Part shown: piece by piece, positions 51,918-60,384 of the stretch | Position numbering within the stretch: position 1 is the first letter of the stretch | How the letters are laid out: each line of letters opens with the position of its first letter | DNA from: an uncultured Eubacteriales bacterium | Lineage (GTDB): Bacteria; Bacillota; Clostridia; UBA1381; UMGS1253 | NCBI GenBank assembly: GCA_902492065.1 | Contig: CABUKE010000001.1 | Location: 558,001-622,000, forward strand | DNA length: 64,000 bases | Direction: 5' to 3' | Position numbers and translations under genes: made by a program | Notes under the pieces: generated by a model | What the model was told of the DNA's origin: nothing | What the model saw: the letters and a program-made list of their open reading frames with translations, nothing else | The model's database searches: none

Positions 51918-52760
51918 TCATCCTTTCGTAAGTCTTTTCGCGAGCACCGCAGACAGCGTGTTAATCAGAAGCACAACAATCAGCAGAATGACTGCGGTTG
52001 CATAGGACTGGTCCATATGGAGTCCCTCGCCCGACAGCGCCCACATGTGGATTGCCAGCGTCCGGCCCGAGTCCATGACACTTTGCGCCATTTCCGCAAC
52101 GGTGCCGGAGGTGTAAATCAGAGCGGCGGTTTCGCCGCAGATTCTGCCGATTGCAAGGATGACGCCTGCCATTATACCGGACATGGCCGACGGAAGGACG
52201 ACCTTCCACACGGTGCGGAGCCTGCCGGCCCCCATGCCGAAGCTTGCCTCCCGATAGGAGTCGGGGACGGCCTTGAGCGCCTCCTCCGTGGTACGCATAA
52301 TCAACGGAAGAATCATAATGGCCAGCGTCAGCGACCCAGATAGAAGCGAGTAGCCGAAGCCGAGCGTCGTGACGAAAAACAACATGCCAAACAGGCCGTA
52401 TACGATGGACGGGATGCCGGCGAGCGTTTCTGTTGTCACACGGACTAGCTTCACAAGCTTGTTGCCGCGGTTTGCGTACTCAACCAGATAAATCGCAGAA
52501 CATATTCCGAGTGGAACGGCGAACAGCAGCGACAGCAGCGTTGTTGTAATCGTGTTGATAATTGCCGGCATCATGGAAACATTCTCCGTGTTGTATTCAA
52601 ACTCGAACAATTGCGGCGTGAGGTAGGGGATACCCTTCACCAATATGTAGCCAATGATGAAAATCAGCACTGCGAACGTGACCACAGCCGAAAAGTAGGT
52701 AAAATATTTGTAGAAGAGGGACAGGGGACTCCGGTATGCCCGCTCCTTTTTTCGTTTCAT
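51918..52760 (-). CDS. pstA: phosphate ABC transporter permease PstA
   Basis: 280 residues from ATG 52760, with TGGAGGAAACC upstream. Six membrane helices. The coupling segment EALKAVPDSYREASFGMGAGRLRTVWKVVLPSAMSGIMAGVILAIGRICGETAAL is the family hallmark, here read as separate motifs EALKAVPDSYREAS and GRICGETA. LVEYANRGNKLVKLVR and GIPSIVYGLFG are also typical. Confidence 0.95.
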   Translation of the reverse strand: MKRKKERAYRSPLSLFYKYFTYFSAVVTFAVLIFIIGYILVKGIPYLTPQLFEFEYNTENVSMMPAIINTITTTLLSLLFAVPLGICSAIYLVEYANRGNKLVKLVRVTTETLAGIPSIVYGLFGMLFFVTTLGFGYSLLSGSLTLAIMILPLIMRTTEEALKAVPDSYREASFGMGAGRLRTVWKVVLPSAMSGIMAGVILAIGRICGETAALIYTSGTVAEMAQSVMDSGRTLAIHMWALSGEGLHMDQSYATAVILLIVVLLINTLSAVLAKRLTKG

Positions 52761-52793
52761 CAAGATGGTTTCCTCCAGTCTTTCCAAGTTGGC

Positions 52794-53645
52794 TCAGTCT
52801 TTCTTTTTTATGAGCGAGAAAGATATGTTGATAATCAAAATGAATACGAACAGAACAACGCCTGTCGCAATCAGCGCCTCCCGGTGCAGGTCGGCCGCGT
52901 AACTCATTTCAAGTACGATATTCGCGGTCAGCGTACGCACGCCCTTCAATATGTCGACTGGAATACGAGGCTGGTTGCCGCATATCATAATGACCGCCAT
53001 AGTTTCGCCGATTGCGCGCCCTACGCCGAGGATGACCGCCGCAAAAATTGCCGATTTTGCAGCCGGTACGATTGTGAAAAATACGCTTCTCTCGTGCGTT
53101 GCACCCAGTGCGAGCGACCCCTCGTAGTAACTGTCGGGGACGGCGCGCAGCGCCGACTCACTCACGCTGATAATGGTCGGCAGAATCATAATGCCGAGCA
53201 ATATCGACGCGGTCAGAATACTGTTCCCGTCGCCGCCGAACACCTCTCGTACAAAGGGGACGAGGATAACCATACCGAAAAAGCCGTACACAACGGACGG
53301 AATCCCTGCCAGGAGTTCAACGGCCGGTTTTAATACACGGTAGAGTTTTTTGGGGCAAAATTTTGCCATATAAACTGCGGCAAAAATCCCGATTGGAACG
53401 CCGAAAATCAGCGCGCCTGCCGTAACATAAATGCTCCCCAAAATCATCGGAAAGATACCGAAGGAGGGGGGCGTATTGGTTGGGGACCAGTCCGTACCGA
53501 GCAAGAAGTCGAATACGCCGATTTCTGCCATTGCGGGCAGGCCGTTTGCAAACAAAAACCAGCAGATGAGCAGAACGGCAAGGATAGAGGCCAAAGCACA
53601 GGTAAAGAACACGCCGTGCATGATTTTTTCTTTCAGTTTTGCCAT
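52794..53645 (-). CDS. pstC: phosphate ABC transporter permease PstC
   Basis: 283 residues from ATG 53645, after an AAAGGAGTG site. Six membrane helices. It carries FDFLLGTDWSPTNTPPSFG, GIPIGIFAAVYMAKF-like VPIGIFAAVYMAKFCP, GIPSVVYGFFGMVIL and the coupling segment ESALRAVPDSYYEGSLALG with GRAIGETMAV. Partner of PstA in the phosphate channel. Confidence 0.95.
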   Translation of the reverse strand: MAKLKEKIMHGVFFTCALASILAVLLICWFLFANGLPAMAEIGVFDFLLGTDWSPTNTPPSFGIFPMILGSIYVTAGALIFGVPIGIFAAVYMAKFCPKKLYRVLKPAVELLAGIPSVVYGFFGMVILVPFVREVFGGDGNSILTASILLGIMILPTIISVSESALRAVPDSYYEGSLALGATHERSVFFTIVPAAKSAIFAAVILGVGRAIGETMAVIMICGNQPRIPVDILKGVRTLTANIVLEMSYAADLHREALIATGVVLFVFILIINISFSLIKKKD

Positions 53646-53743
53646 AGATAAACTACACTCCTTTTCCAATTTTCTGCTGATATCGGCAAAGGGCTTGCCA
53701 ATGCAAACCCTTTACACGAAGAAAATAGGAAGATGTATGAAAA

Positions 53744-54658
53744 TTAGTTGCTTGCTACACCGGACCACGTTGTTGTTGCGCCAGTATAAATACCTTTGAT
53801 TTGGTCGCTTGTCAGGCCGTCGATTGTGTTTTCCGGATTTACGATGATTGCGATACCGTCGAGCGCAATCTGTGTGCCGGTCAGCTCAGCCTTTTCGCTG
53901 TCCTTCATCTCGCGGCTTGCCATACCAATGTCGAAGTTCCCGTCAATTGTGCCGGTCATGCCTGCCGTGGAGTCGTTCGTCTGGATTTCAATCTCTGCGC
54001 CGGGGTTGATTCCCAGATACGCTTCCTTCAGCTCCTCCATCAGCGGAGATACCGAGGAGGAACCGCCAACTACGATTTTACCCGTTGAATTGTCTGAGGT
54101 AAAGCTTTCTGCATTTTCATCAACTTTAATATAATCGCCGGCAACGACTTCCTGGCCTTCTTTACTCATAATAAAATTGATAAAGTCCTTTGCTACACCG
54201 GTCGGCTCGCCCTTTGTTGCAATGTTAAACGGACGCGAAACCTTATATGTACCATTTTTAATATTATCTGCCGTAGCAGCGGCGCCGTCAACATCGAGCG
54301 CCTTTACCGTATCATTCAAAGAGCCGAGCGATACATAACCGATTGCATAAGGGTCGTTTGCAATGTTGGTGAGCATAACGTCCGTTTTGCTCGCAATGAT
54401 AGCCTCTTTGGTGGTCATGTCCTTTTTGTTGCCGCTTGCGTCCTTTTCCTCGACACCCATCAACTCGATGAACGCACCACGTGTGCCGGAGCCATCCTCA
54501 CGGGATACGACTGTGATTGCCTTTGATGTGTCAAATCCACTTGCTGACGCCGGGCTTGCCGACGGGTCGGAAGACGTTCCGTCCGTGCCACAGGAGGTGA
54601 GCATCAGAGCTACACATACCGAAGCCGCAATGCCGATGATTGCTTTTTTTGCTTTCAT
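53744..54658 (-). CDS. pstS: phosphate-binding lipoprotein PstS, apparently circularly permuted
   Basis: A 304-residue lipoprotein; the lipobox LTSC places the lipidated Cys at residue 23, followed by a Ser-rich linker. The order of the two halves differs from canonical PstS. The segment normally in the second half (VSREDGSGTRGAF near 50-62, then DPYAIGYVSLGSLND and SRPFNIATKG) comes first. The segment normally at the mature N-terminus (VVGGSSSVSPLMEEL near 196, then NDSTAGMTGTIDGNFDIGMASREM) comes second and the protein ends with GLTSDQIKGIYTGATTTW. Joining the C- to the N-terminus restores the usual order. All phosphate-site motifs are present. First gene of the pst-pho operon. Confidence 0.92.
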   Translation of the reverse strand: MKAKKAIIGIAASVCVALMLTSCGTDGTSSDPSASPASASGFDTSKAITVVSREDGSGTRGAFIELMGVEEKDASGNKKDMTTKEAIIASKTDVMLTNIANDPYAIGYVSLGSLNDTVKALDVDGAAATADNIKNGTYKVSRPFNIATKGEPTGVAKDFINFIMSKEGQEVVAGDYIKVDENAESFTSDNSTGKIVVGGSSSVSPLMEELKEAYLGINPGAEIEIQTNDSTAGMTGTIDGNFDIGMASREMKDSEKAELTGTQIALDGIAIIVNPENTIDGLTSDQIKGIYTGATTTWSGVASN

Positions 54659-54708
54659 AATTTACAACCTCTTTCTTTTATTTTTATTCTTTTTGTCTAC
54701 AAGTTAAG

Positions 54709-54760
54709 TGTAAAGGAATAATGTAAAATCAAAAGCAAGCCAATGTTAAATCTGTGTAAA
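54709..54760 (-). promoter_or_regulatory. pstS promoter with Pho-box-like repeats
   Basis: On the minus strand TTTACA (54755-54760), TTTAACA (54744-54750), TTTACA (54722-54727) and TTTACA (54709-54714). The first three are phased at 11 and 22 bases, as in Bacillus-type PhoP boxes. TTAACA with TACATT (54720-54725, 18-base spacer) may be the -35 and -10. Confidence 0.6.
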
Positions 54761-54791
54761 ATTGAACTTACTTTTAACAAACAGAAAATTT

Positions 54792-54820
54792 CTTGCTATA
54801 AGGAAGCAATTGGTGTATAA
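54792..54820 (+). promoter_or_regulatory. sigma-A promoter of ychF
   Basis: TTGCTA, 17 bases, TATAAT, with a leader of about 52 bases. Confidence 0.78.
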
Positions 54821-54878
54821 TGTAAAGTAGATTTTTAAATTTTTCAGGTATATTTATGCAGAAAGGTTGAATATATAA

Positions 54879-55973
54879 ATGAAATTAGGTATCGTAGGCT
54901 TGCCGAATGTCGGCAAATCAACATTATTTAATGCGATTACGCAGGCGGGGGCTGAGTCGGCAAATTACCCGTTTTGTACAATAGAGCCAAACGTGGGGAG
55001 CGTCAGCGTCCCGGACGAACGGCTTGACCGGCTTGCGGAGATGTACCACCCGAAAAAGGTTACGCCCGCCATTATCGAGTTTGTCGATATTGCCGGCTTA
55101 GTAAAGGGCGCGAGCCGCGGCGAGGGGCTTGGGAACAAATTTTTGTCCCATATCCGCGAGGTGGACGCAATCGTTCACGTCGTACGGTGCTTCGAGGATG
55201 CTAACATTGTTCACGTCGACGGGTCAATCGGCCCGCAGCGCGATATAGAAACGATTAATCTGGAGCTTGTTTTTGCCGACCTTGAGATGGTAGAGCGTCG
55301 GATTGAGCGGGTGAAAAAGGCACTCAAAGGCGATAAGAAGTATCAGGCGGAGCTTGACATGCTCGAAGAAGTGAAGCAAACGCTCGAGGCTGGCCGTCCT
55401 GCCCGGACAATTGCATTCAGTGATGAACAGGCGGAGATGATGAAAGAGGTCGCGCTTCTGACCATGAAGCCGGTGCTGTATGTGGCGAACGTATCGGAGG
55501 AGGATTTCTCCAACGGGATTGAGGGAAACCCGTTTGTGAAGGAAGTAGAAACGATTGCCGCGGGCGAAGGTGCGGAAGTGATTGCGATTTCGGCCCGGAT
55601 TGAGGAAGAAATTGCGGAATTGGACGCAGCGGAAAAGAGAGAATTTTTACAGGAACTCGGCATGAACGAATCGGGACTTGACAAAATTGTAAAGGCGAGC
55701 TATAAGCTTTTGGGCCTGATCAGCTACCTGACCGCCGGCGAACCGGAGGTGCGGGCATGGACGATTGTAAACGGGACGAAAGCGCCGCAGGCCGCCGGGA
55801 AAATCCATACGGATTTTGAAAAGGGATTTATCCGCGCGGAAGTTGTTGCTTATGACGACTTGATGGCCTGCGGGACAATGGCTGCGGCGAAGGAGAAAGG
55901 TCTTGTGCGCTCGGAAGGAAAAGATTACGTGATGCATGACGGCGACATTGTTCTATTCCGGTTCAATGTCTGA
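54879..55973 (+). CDS. ychF: redox-regulated ribosome-binding ATPase YchF (OLA1 family)
   Basis: 364 residues. The G domain starts at once with GLPNVGKSTLFNAITQAGA and YPFCTIEPNVGSV, DIAGLVKGASRGEGLGNKFLSHIREVD in short stretches, then a long coiled-coil insert (about 130-200). In place of NKxD it has the YchF-type YVANVSEED that prefers ATP. The TGS domain ends the protein with GTKAPQAAGKIHTDFEKGFI and HDGDIVLFRF. It is a conserved GTPase-family ATPase that binds ribosomes. birA follows 35 bases later. Confidence 0.96.
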   Translation: MKLGIVGLPNVGKSTLFNAITQAGAESANYPFCTIEPNVGSVSVPDERLDRLAEMYHPKKVTPAIIEFVDIAGLVKGASRGEGLGNKFLSHIREVDAIVHVVRCFEDANIVHVDGSIGPQRDIETINLELVFADLEMVERRIERVKKALKGDKKYQAELDMLEEVKQTLEAGRPARTIAFSDEQAEMMKEVALLTMKPVLYVANVSEEDFSNGIEGNPFVKEVETIAAGEGAEVIAISARIEEEIAELDAAEKREFLQELGMNESGLDKIVKASYKLLGLISYLTAGEPEVRAWTIVNGTKAPQAAGKIHTDFEKGFIRAEVVAYDDLMACGTMAAAKEKGLVRSEGKDYVMHDGDIVLFRFNV

Positions 55974-56008
55974 TATATATTACGGCAGGCCGGACAGGAG
56001 GGGAGAAC

Positions 56009-56980
56009 GTGTCAACGCGGGATGATGTTTTGCGAATGTTGGAAGAAAACCGGGAGATCTATCTCTCCGGTAGCCGGATGGCGCAGATGCTTGGCGTTAC
56101 GCGGGCAAGCGTCTGGAAGGCGGTTAAAACGCTGGAAGAGAACGGGTATAAAATAGAGGCGGTGACAAACAAAGGATACCGCCTGTCCGCTGGAAATCAA
56201 AAGCTTTCCGAATATGCAGTGCGCCGGCATTTAAAGACAAAAGAGCTTGGAAAAACGCTGTATATCCTCGAAAGTGTGGATTCGACAAATAATTATGCAA
56301 AGGCGCTTGCCGCAGAAGGTGCGCCGCACGGTACGGCAGTGGCCGCGCAGATGCAGACGGGCGGCCGCGGACGGTTGGGGAGAAGCTTTTTTTCCCCGCC
56401 CGGTGCAGGCATGTATCTAAGCGTTATCCTGCGGCCTACAGTTGACACAGACCGGGCGCTGTCGGTGACCTGTGCGGTTGCAGTGGCGGTGTGCCGCGCT
56501 GTGGAGAATTTTATTAATAATTCTGCGCAAATCAAATGGGTCAATGACGTATATGTCGCCGGAAAAAAGATATGCGGTATTTTGACAGAGGCAGTAAGCG
56601 ATTTGGAAAGCGGTAGTGTGGAGTTCCTCGTCGTCGGAATTGGAATCAATTTGACTTGTGAGGCGTTCCCGCCGGAATTGCGGGAGATTGCGACTGCGCT
56701 GTCCGAGCATGGGGGAGAAAGAACGGATTGCGCGGAGCTGATTGCAGCGGTGCTCTGCGAATTGGAGCAGGTATACGACCAGCTTGATACAGCGGCTTTT
56801 ATGCCGGAATACCGGCAGCGTTCCTGCGTGATTGGAAAATGGGTCAGGGCAATCCGGGCAGGAGCGGAACGAGAAGTATTGATAAAAGATATTGATGACA
56901 ACGGAGCGCTGCTTGTGGAAAATCAGGCGGGAGTGCCGGAGCGCATCAACAGCGGAGAAATCAGCCTTCGGTTTTTATAG
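56009..56980 (+). CDS. birA: biotin-[acetyl-CoA-carboxylase] ligase / biotin repressor
   Basis: 323 residues, so the bifunctional form. The N-terminal helix-turn-helix has SGSRMAQMLGVTRASVWKAVKTLEENGY. The ligase core has ESVDSTNNYAKAL, QMQTGGRGRLGRSFFSPPGAGMYLS in the biotin/AMP loop, and IKWVNDVYVAGKKICGILTEA. A C-terminal SH3-like domain follows (INSGEISLRFL). It attaches biotin to carboxylases and may repress biotin genes; none are in the window. Start GTG 56009 behind GGAGGGGAG. Confidence 0.95.
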   Translation: MSTRDDVLRMLEENREIYLSGSRMAQMLGVTRASVWKAVKTLEENGYKIEAVTNKGYRLSAGNQKLSEYAVRRHLKTKELGKTLYILESVDSTNNYAKALAAEGAPHGTAVAAQMQTGGRGRLGRSFFSPPGAGMYLSVILRPTVDTDRALSVTCAVAVAVCRAVENFINNSAQIKWVNDVYVAGKKICGILTEAVSDLESGSVEFLVVGIGINLTCEAFPPELREIATALSEHGGERTDCAELIAAVLCELEQVYDQLDTAAFMPEYRQRSCVIGKWVRAIRAGAEREVLIKDIDDNGALLVENQAGVPERINSGEISLRFL

Positions 56981-57043
56981 GGGCTGTTTTGATTTTTTGC
57001 GATGAGAAATGGGAATGACAGGGAGTAAAAGGAGGTATGCAGT

Positions 57044-58408
57044 ATGGCAAACAAATTCAGTGAGATTACACCGCAAATCGTAGAACTTACGGAAAAGTGT
57101 ATCGGGAATAGTACGATTGACGCGGAATTGTACGGAAAGTATGATGTAAAGCGCGGCTTGCGCGATATTAACGGTAAAGGCGTTCTGGCTGGACTGACGG
57201 ATATTTCAGAGGTGCGCTCGTATACGGTGGTCGATAATGAAATGGTTCCCTGTGAAGGGAAACTGTTTTACCGCGGCGTCGACATTGAAAAGATTGTGTC
57301 CGGCTTCATCCGTGATAAGCGGTTTGGGTTTGAGGAAACGACCTATTTGTTATTGTTCGGCGAACTGCCAACCCAGAAGGAACTGAGTGAATTTTGTACG
57401 CTGCTGGCCAATTACCGGACGCTGCCGACAAGCTTTGTGCGCGACATTATCATGAAGGCGCCAAGCTCCGATATGATGAACACACTGGCAAGAAGTGTTC
57501 TGACGCTGTATTCTTACGATGAAAATGCAAACGACATTTCGCTGCCGAATGTTTTGCGCCAGTCGTTACAGCTTATTGCACTGTTTCCACTTTTGGCGGT
57601 GTACGGCTATCAGGCATACGTCCACTATCACGATGGGCAGAGTCTGTTTATCCATCAACCAGTACCGGAGCTTTCCACAGCGGAAAACATTTTACATATC
57701 CTGCGCGCAGACTGTAAGTATACGGAGTTGGAGGCAAAAATCCTTGACATTGCGCTGGTGCTCCATGCAGAGCACGGCGGCGGCAACAATTCGACGTTTA
57801 CGACGCGTGTCGTGACGTCCTCTGGCACGGACACCTATTCGGCAATTGCAGGTGCGCTCGGATCACTGAAGGGGCCAAAGCACGGTGGTGCGAATATCAA
57901 GGTTGTAAAGATGTTTGAGGACATAAAAAAGAATGTATCTGACTGGAAGGATGAAAAGCAGATCGAGCAATATCTCAACGACCTTTTGGACAAAAAGGCT
58001 TTTGACGGCGCAGGGCTGATTTATGGCATGGGACACGCAGTCTATTCGATTTCTGACCCGCGCGCCAACACATTTAAATATTTTGTAGAAAGTCTTGCGA
58101 AGGAAAAAGGTCGGGAAGACGAGTATCAGCTTTATGCAACGGTTGAAAAAATTGCAGTTGATGTGATTGGAAAGAAGCGCAAAATTTATAAAGGCGTCAG
58201 CGCAAATGTTGATTTTTACAGCGGTTTTGTTTACAGTATGTTAAATCTTCCGCTGGAATTATATACGCCGATTTTTGCGATTGCGAGAATTGTCGGATGG
58301 AGCGCACACCGCATGGAGGAGCTTGTCAATGCGGGCAAGATTATTCGTCCGGCATATAAAAATGTCGCGCCCCATAAGGAGTATGTACCGCTTAAGGAAC
58401 GGAAATAA
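57044..58408 (+). CDS. citrate/2-methylcitrate synthase, copy 2
   Basis: 454 residues, clearly homologous over its whole length to the synthase at 42209. It shares GKLFYRGVDIEKIV, IMKAPSSDMMNTLARSVL, HAEHGGGNNSTFTTRV, GSLKGPKHGGAN, GMGHAVYSISDPR and ANVDFYSGFVY, so all catalytic residues are kept. The pair diverges most near residues 295-390. It lies after birA with its own AAAGGAGG site and ends at a good terminator. Two different acyl-CoA or acceptor preferences may explain the duplication; nothing in the sequence decides this. Confidence 0.92.
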   Translation: MANKFSEITPQIVELTEKCIGNSTIDAELYGKYDVKRGLRDINGKGVLAGLTDISEVRSYTVVDNEMVPCEGKLFYRGVDIEKIVSGFIRDKRFGFEETTYLLLFGELPTQKELSEFCTLLANYRTLPTSFVRDIIMKAPSSDMMNTLARSVLTLYSYDENANDISLPNVLRQSLQLIALFPLLAVYGYQAYVHYHDGQSLFIHQPVPELSTAENILHILRADCKYTELEAKILDIALVLHAEHGGGNNSTFTTRVVTSSGTDTYSAIAGALGSLKGPKHGGANIKVVKMFEDIKKNVSDWKDEKQIEQYLNDLLDKKAFDGAGLIYGMGHAVYSISDPRANTFKYFVESLAKEKGREDEYQLYATVEKIAVDVIGKKRKIYKGVSANVDFYSGFVYSMLNLPLELYTPIFAIARIVGWSAHRMEELVNAGKIIRPAYKNVAPHKEYVPLKERK

Positions 58409-58473
58409 AAGCGAGATGGTCGGCGCGGGGAATAAAGCCTATGGGCAGGAACGGCTGATGAAGTAAATTACAG

Positions 58474-58509
58474 GACGAGTGAGAGATTTTCTCTCGCTCG
58501 TCTTTTTTT
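58474..58509 (+). terminator. intrinsic terminator of the second citrate synthase gene
   Basis: GACGAGTGAGAG/CTCTCGCTCGTC with one G-T pair and a 5-base loop, then seven T. It isolates the citrate synthase from the recombinase cassette. Confidence 0.92.
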
Positions 58510-58642
58510 GTATAGGTATATAGCGGATAGAGAACCCGCAGGAATAGCCGGGGAACCTGTCTCCTTTTGCCCTATTTAATACTATTAAAACTTGTCTGCC
58601 TCATAGAATAGTAGCAGCAAATCTTTTTCGGAGGCGAGAAAA

Positions 58643-58807
58643 GTGTTACAAAAAGGGATTAAAACGCAGGAGATTGGTATGACGGAATACACAGACAGCA
58701 AACAGCGGCGGCATCGGGTAAAGCACAGTGTTATCATTTCTGAGTGCGTCCAATGCGAACTGGAAGAAAAAATAGTGGAAGAATTATACCACATCTTTAC
58801 AGCCTAA
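58643..58807 (+). CDS. small protein upstream of the recombinase, unknown function
   Basis: A 54-residue basic and acidic protein starting at GTG 58643, with GGAGG nine bases upstream. It has a basic stretch (SKQRRHRVKHS) and a Cys-x-x-Cys (SECVQCELEEK) followed by a short helix. An internal ATG at 58679 could also start it. It ends at 58807, and a ribosome site for the recombinase (AGGAAGGTGG) follows within 20 bases, so the two seem coupled. It may be a recombination directionality or DNA-binding accessory protein, but this is only inferred from position. Confidence 0.6.
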   Translation: MLQKGIKTQEIGMTEYTDSKQRRHRVKHSVIISECVQCELEEKIVEELYHIFTA

Positions 58808-60342
58808 CGGCATGGCAGGAAGGTGGTTTTATCTATATCGCATTATATGCCAGACAGAGCATAGAGAAGGAAAATTCAGTCAGTATAGAAACGCAGCTGG
58901 AGTACAGCAGGAATATGATACGCCCGGACGAACAGGGATATTTGATAAAGACTTTTTCGGACCGGGGTTATTCGGGAAAAGACACCAATCGTCCGGATTT
59001 TCAGGCGCTGCTGCAAGACGTACGGCGGGGAAAGGTCAAAAAGCTAATCGTCTATAAGCTTGACCGTGTATCGCGGTCGCTGCTTGATTTTGTCGATATG
59101 ATACAGCTTTTTAAGGAGCATGGCGTAGAGTTTGTGAGCGCACAGGAAATGTTTGATACAGCTTCGCCGTACGGCGAAATGCTGATGAAGCTGTTAATGG
59201 TGTTTGCGGAGTTTGAACGCACAAGCATTGTAAACCGGATTCGCGACGCCTATGAAAAACGGAGCAGCATGGGGCTTTATGCGGGCGGCAGGCGCGCATA
59301 TGGATACGATTTGGAAGAAACGATGATACAGGGAATCAAGACTAAAAAATATATCCCGCGAATCGAAGAGGCCGAACAGATCAAACATATTTTTGAAACC
59401 TATTCCAAACCTGGAGTAACGCTTCGGCGGCTGCAAACAGAGCTGCTTGCAAATGGAATCAAGCCGCTGTCCGGTACGGACTGGACAACGGGAAAGCTCG
59501 GCACACTGCTGCGAAATCCCATCTATGTCAAAGCAGACGCAGACATATATGACTATTATCAAAAGCGCCATGTACACATTGTCAATGATATCCATACATT
59601 TGACGGAGTGCATAATGTCCAGCTCTATGGAAAAACCACGCATGACCGGAATTTGCCGGATTGGAGCGATATGAAAATCGTTGTTTTGGAAAGCGAAGGA
59701 CTGGTAGACTCGGCAGTGTGGCTCAAGTGCCAGCAGAAACTTGAGCAAAATAAACGAGTCGGCAAAGCGTGGGGGAACCACACTTCATGGCTTGGTGGAA
59801 AGTTAGTCTGCGCCAAGTGCGGCCATACCATGACAACAGTAAAAGGCGAAACAAGACGGTACTTTTTGTGTACGGGGAAAACACATAAAAAAACGTGCAG
59901 CGGGCTCAGGGGGACAGTCTATGTAGAAGATATGGAAGCGATGATACATGCGTGCATTGCCGAAAAACTATCTGGTTTAAAGGGATTTTGCCCAAAGCGA
60001 ACCAGCGCGTCCGATGAACAGGAGAATATACTGAAGTTAAGAATAAAAGAAATCGAACAGCAGCAGGAGCAGCTAAGTATAGTGGTATTGAAAGATACAC
60101 TAAATGCAGACATGATACAGCTTTTAAACCAGAAGGCCGAAGTGCTGGCTAAGGAGAAGCGTTATCTGGAAGAAAAGATAAGGGAGAAAAGAAACGCGGC
60201 ACGAAACGGCGGAACCGGCGCGGACTTTTCAAAAAGATGGAGAGGAGCAAGCTTTCTTGAAAAGCGGGCCGTTGCGGATGTTTTTATTCAAAACATCATT
60301 CTCTATGAGGACGGTTCCGCAGAGATTGTCTGGAAGGTTTAA
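58744..60342 (+). CDS. large serine recombinase
   Basis: The open frame has 532 codons. The resolvase domain begins YIALYARQSIEKENSVSIETQ with the catalytic Ser, then VYKLDRVSRSLLDF and MLMKLLMVFAEFERTSIVNR. The recombinase domain (PF07508-like) has GGRRAYGYDLEE and LRNPIYVKA. A zinc-ribbon (LVCAKCGHTMTT, then FLCTGKTHKKTC) and a coiled coil (about 440-490) follow. Homologues start right at IYIALYARQ. No ATG/GTG/TTG lies there; a ribosome site AGGAAGGTGG precedes ATC 58831. GTG 58744 and ATG 58753 lie inside the small upstream gene. It inserts or excises DNA. Confidence 0.88.
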   Translation: MRPMRTGRKNSGRIIPHLYSLTAWQEGGFIYIALYARQSIEKENSVSIETQLEYSRNMIRPDEQGYLIKTFSDRGYSGKDTNRPDFQALLQDVRRGKVKKLIVYKLDRVSRSLLDFVDMIQLFKEHGVEFVSAQEMFDTASPYGEMLMKLLMVFAEFERTSIVNRIRDAYEKRSSMGLYAGGRRAYGYDLEETMIQGIKTKKYIPRIEEAEQIKHIFETYSKPGVTLRRLQTELLANGIKPLSGTDWTTGKLGTLLRNPIYVKADADIYDYYQKRHVHIVNDIHTFDGVHNVQLYGKTTHDRNLPDWSDMKIVVLESEGLVDSAVWLKCQQKLEQNKRVGKAWGNHTSWLGGKLVCAKCGHTMTTVKGETRRYFLCTGKTHKKTCSGLRGTVYVEDMEAMIHACIAEKLSGLKGFCPKRTSASDEQENILKLRIKEIEQQQEQLSIVVLKDTLNADMIQLLNQKAEVLAKEKRYLEEKIREKRNAARNGGTGADFSKRWRGASFLEKRAVADVFIQNIILYEDGSAEIVWKV

Positions 60343-60384
60343 TTGTGTCGATTACAACAGACTGTATAGAAAGGGGCGATTAAA

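Noticed and set aside
48137..54658. The pst-pho locus as a novel transport system
   Set aside because: Apart from the permuted PstS, gene order and motifs are those of the ordinary phosphate operon.
58510..58642. A riboswitch or att site between the citrate synthase terminator and the small gene
   Set aside because: Some short inverted pieces (CCCGCAGG, CCGGGGAACC) exist, but no stable structure or repeat on the far side of the cassette was found by eye.
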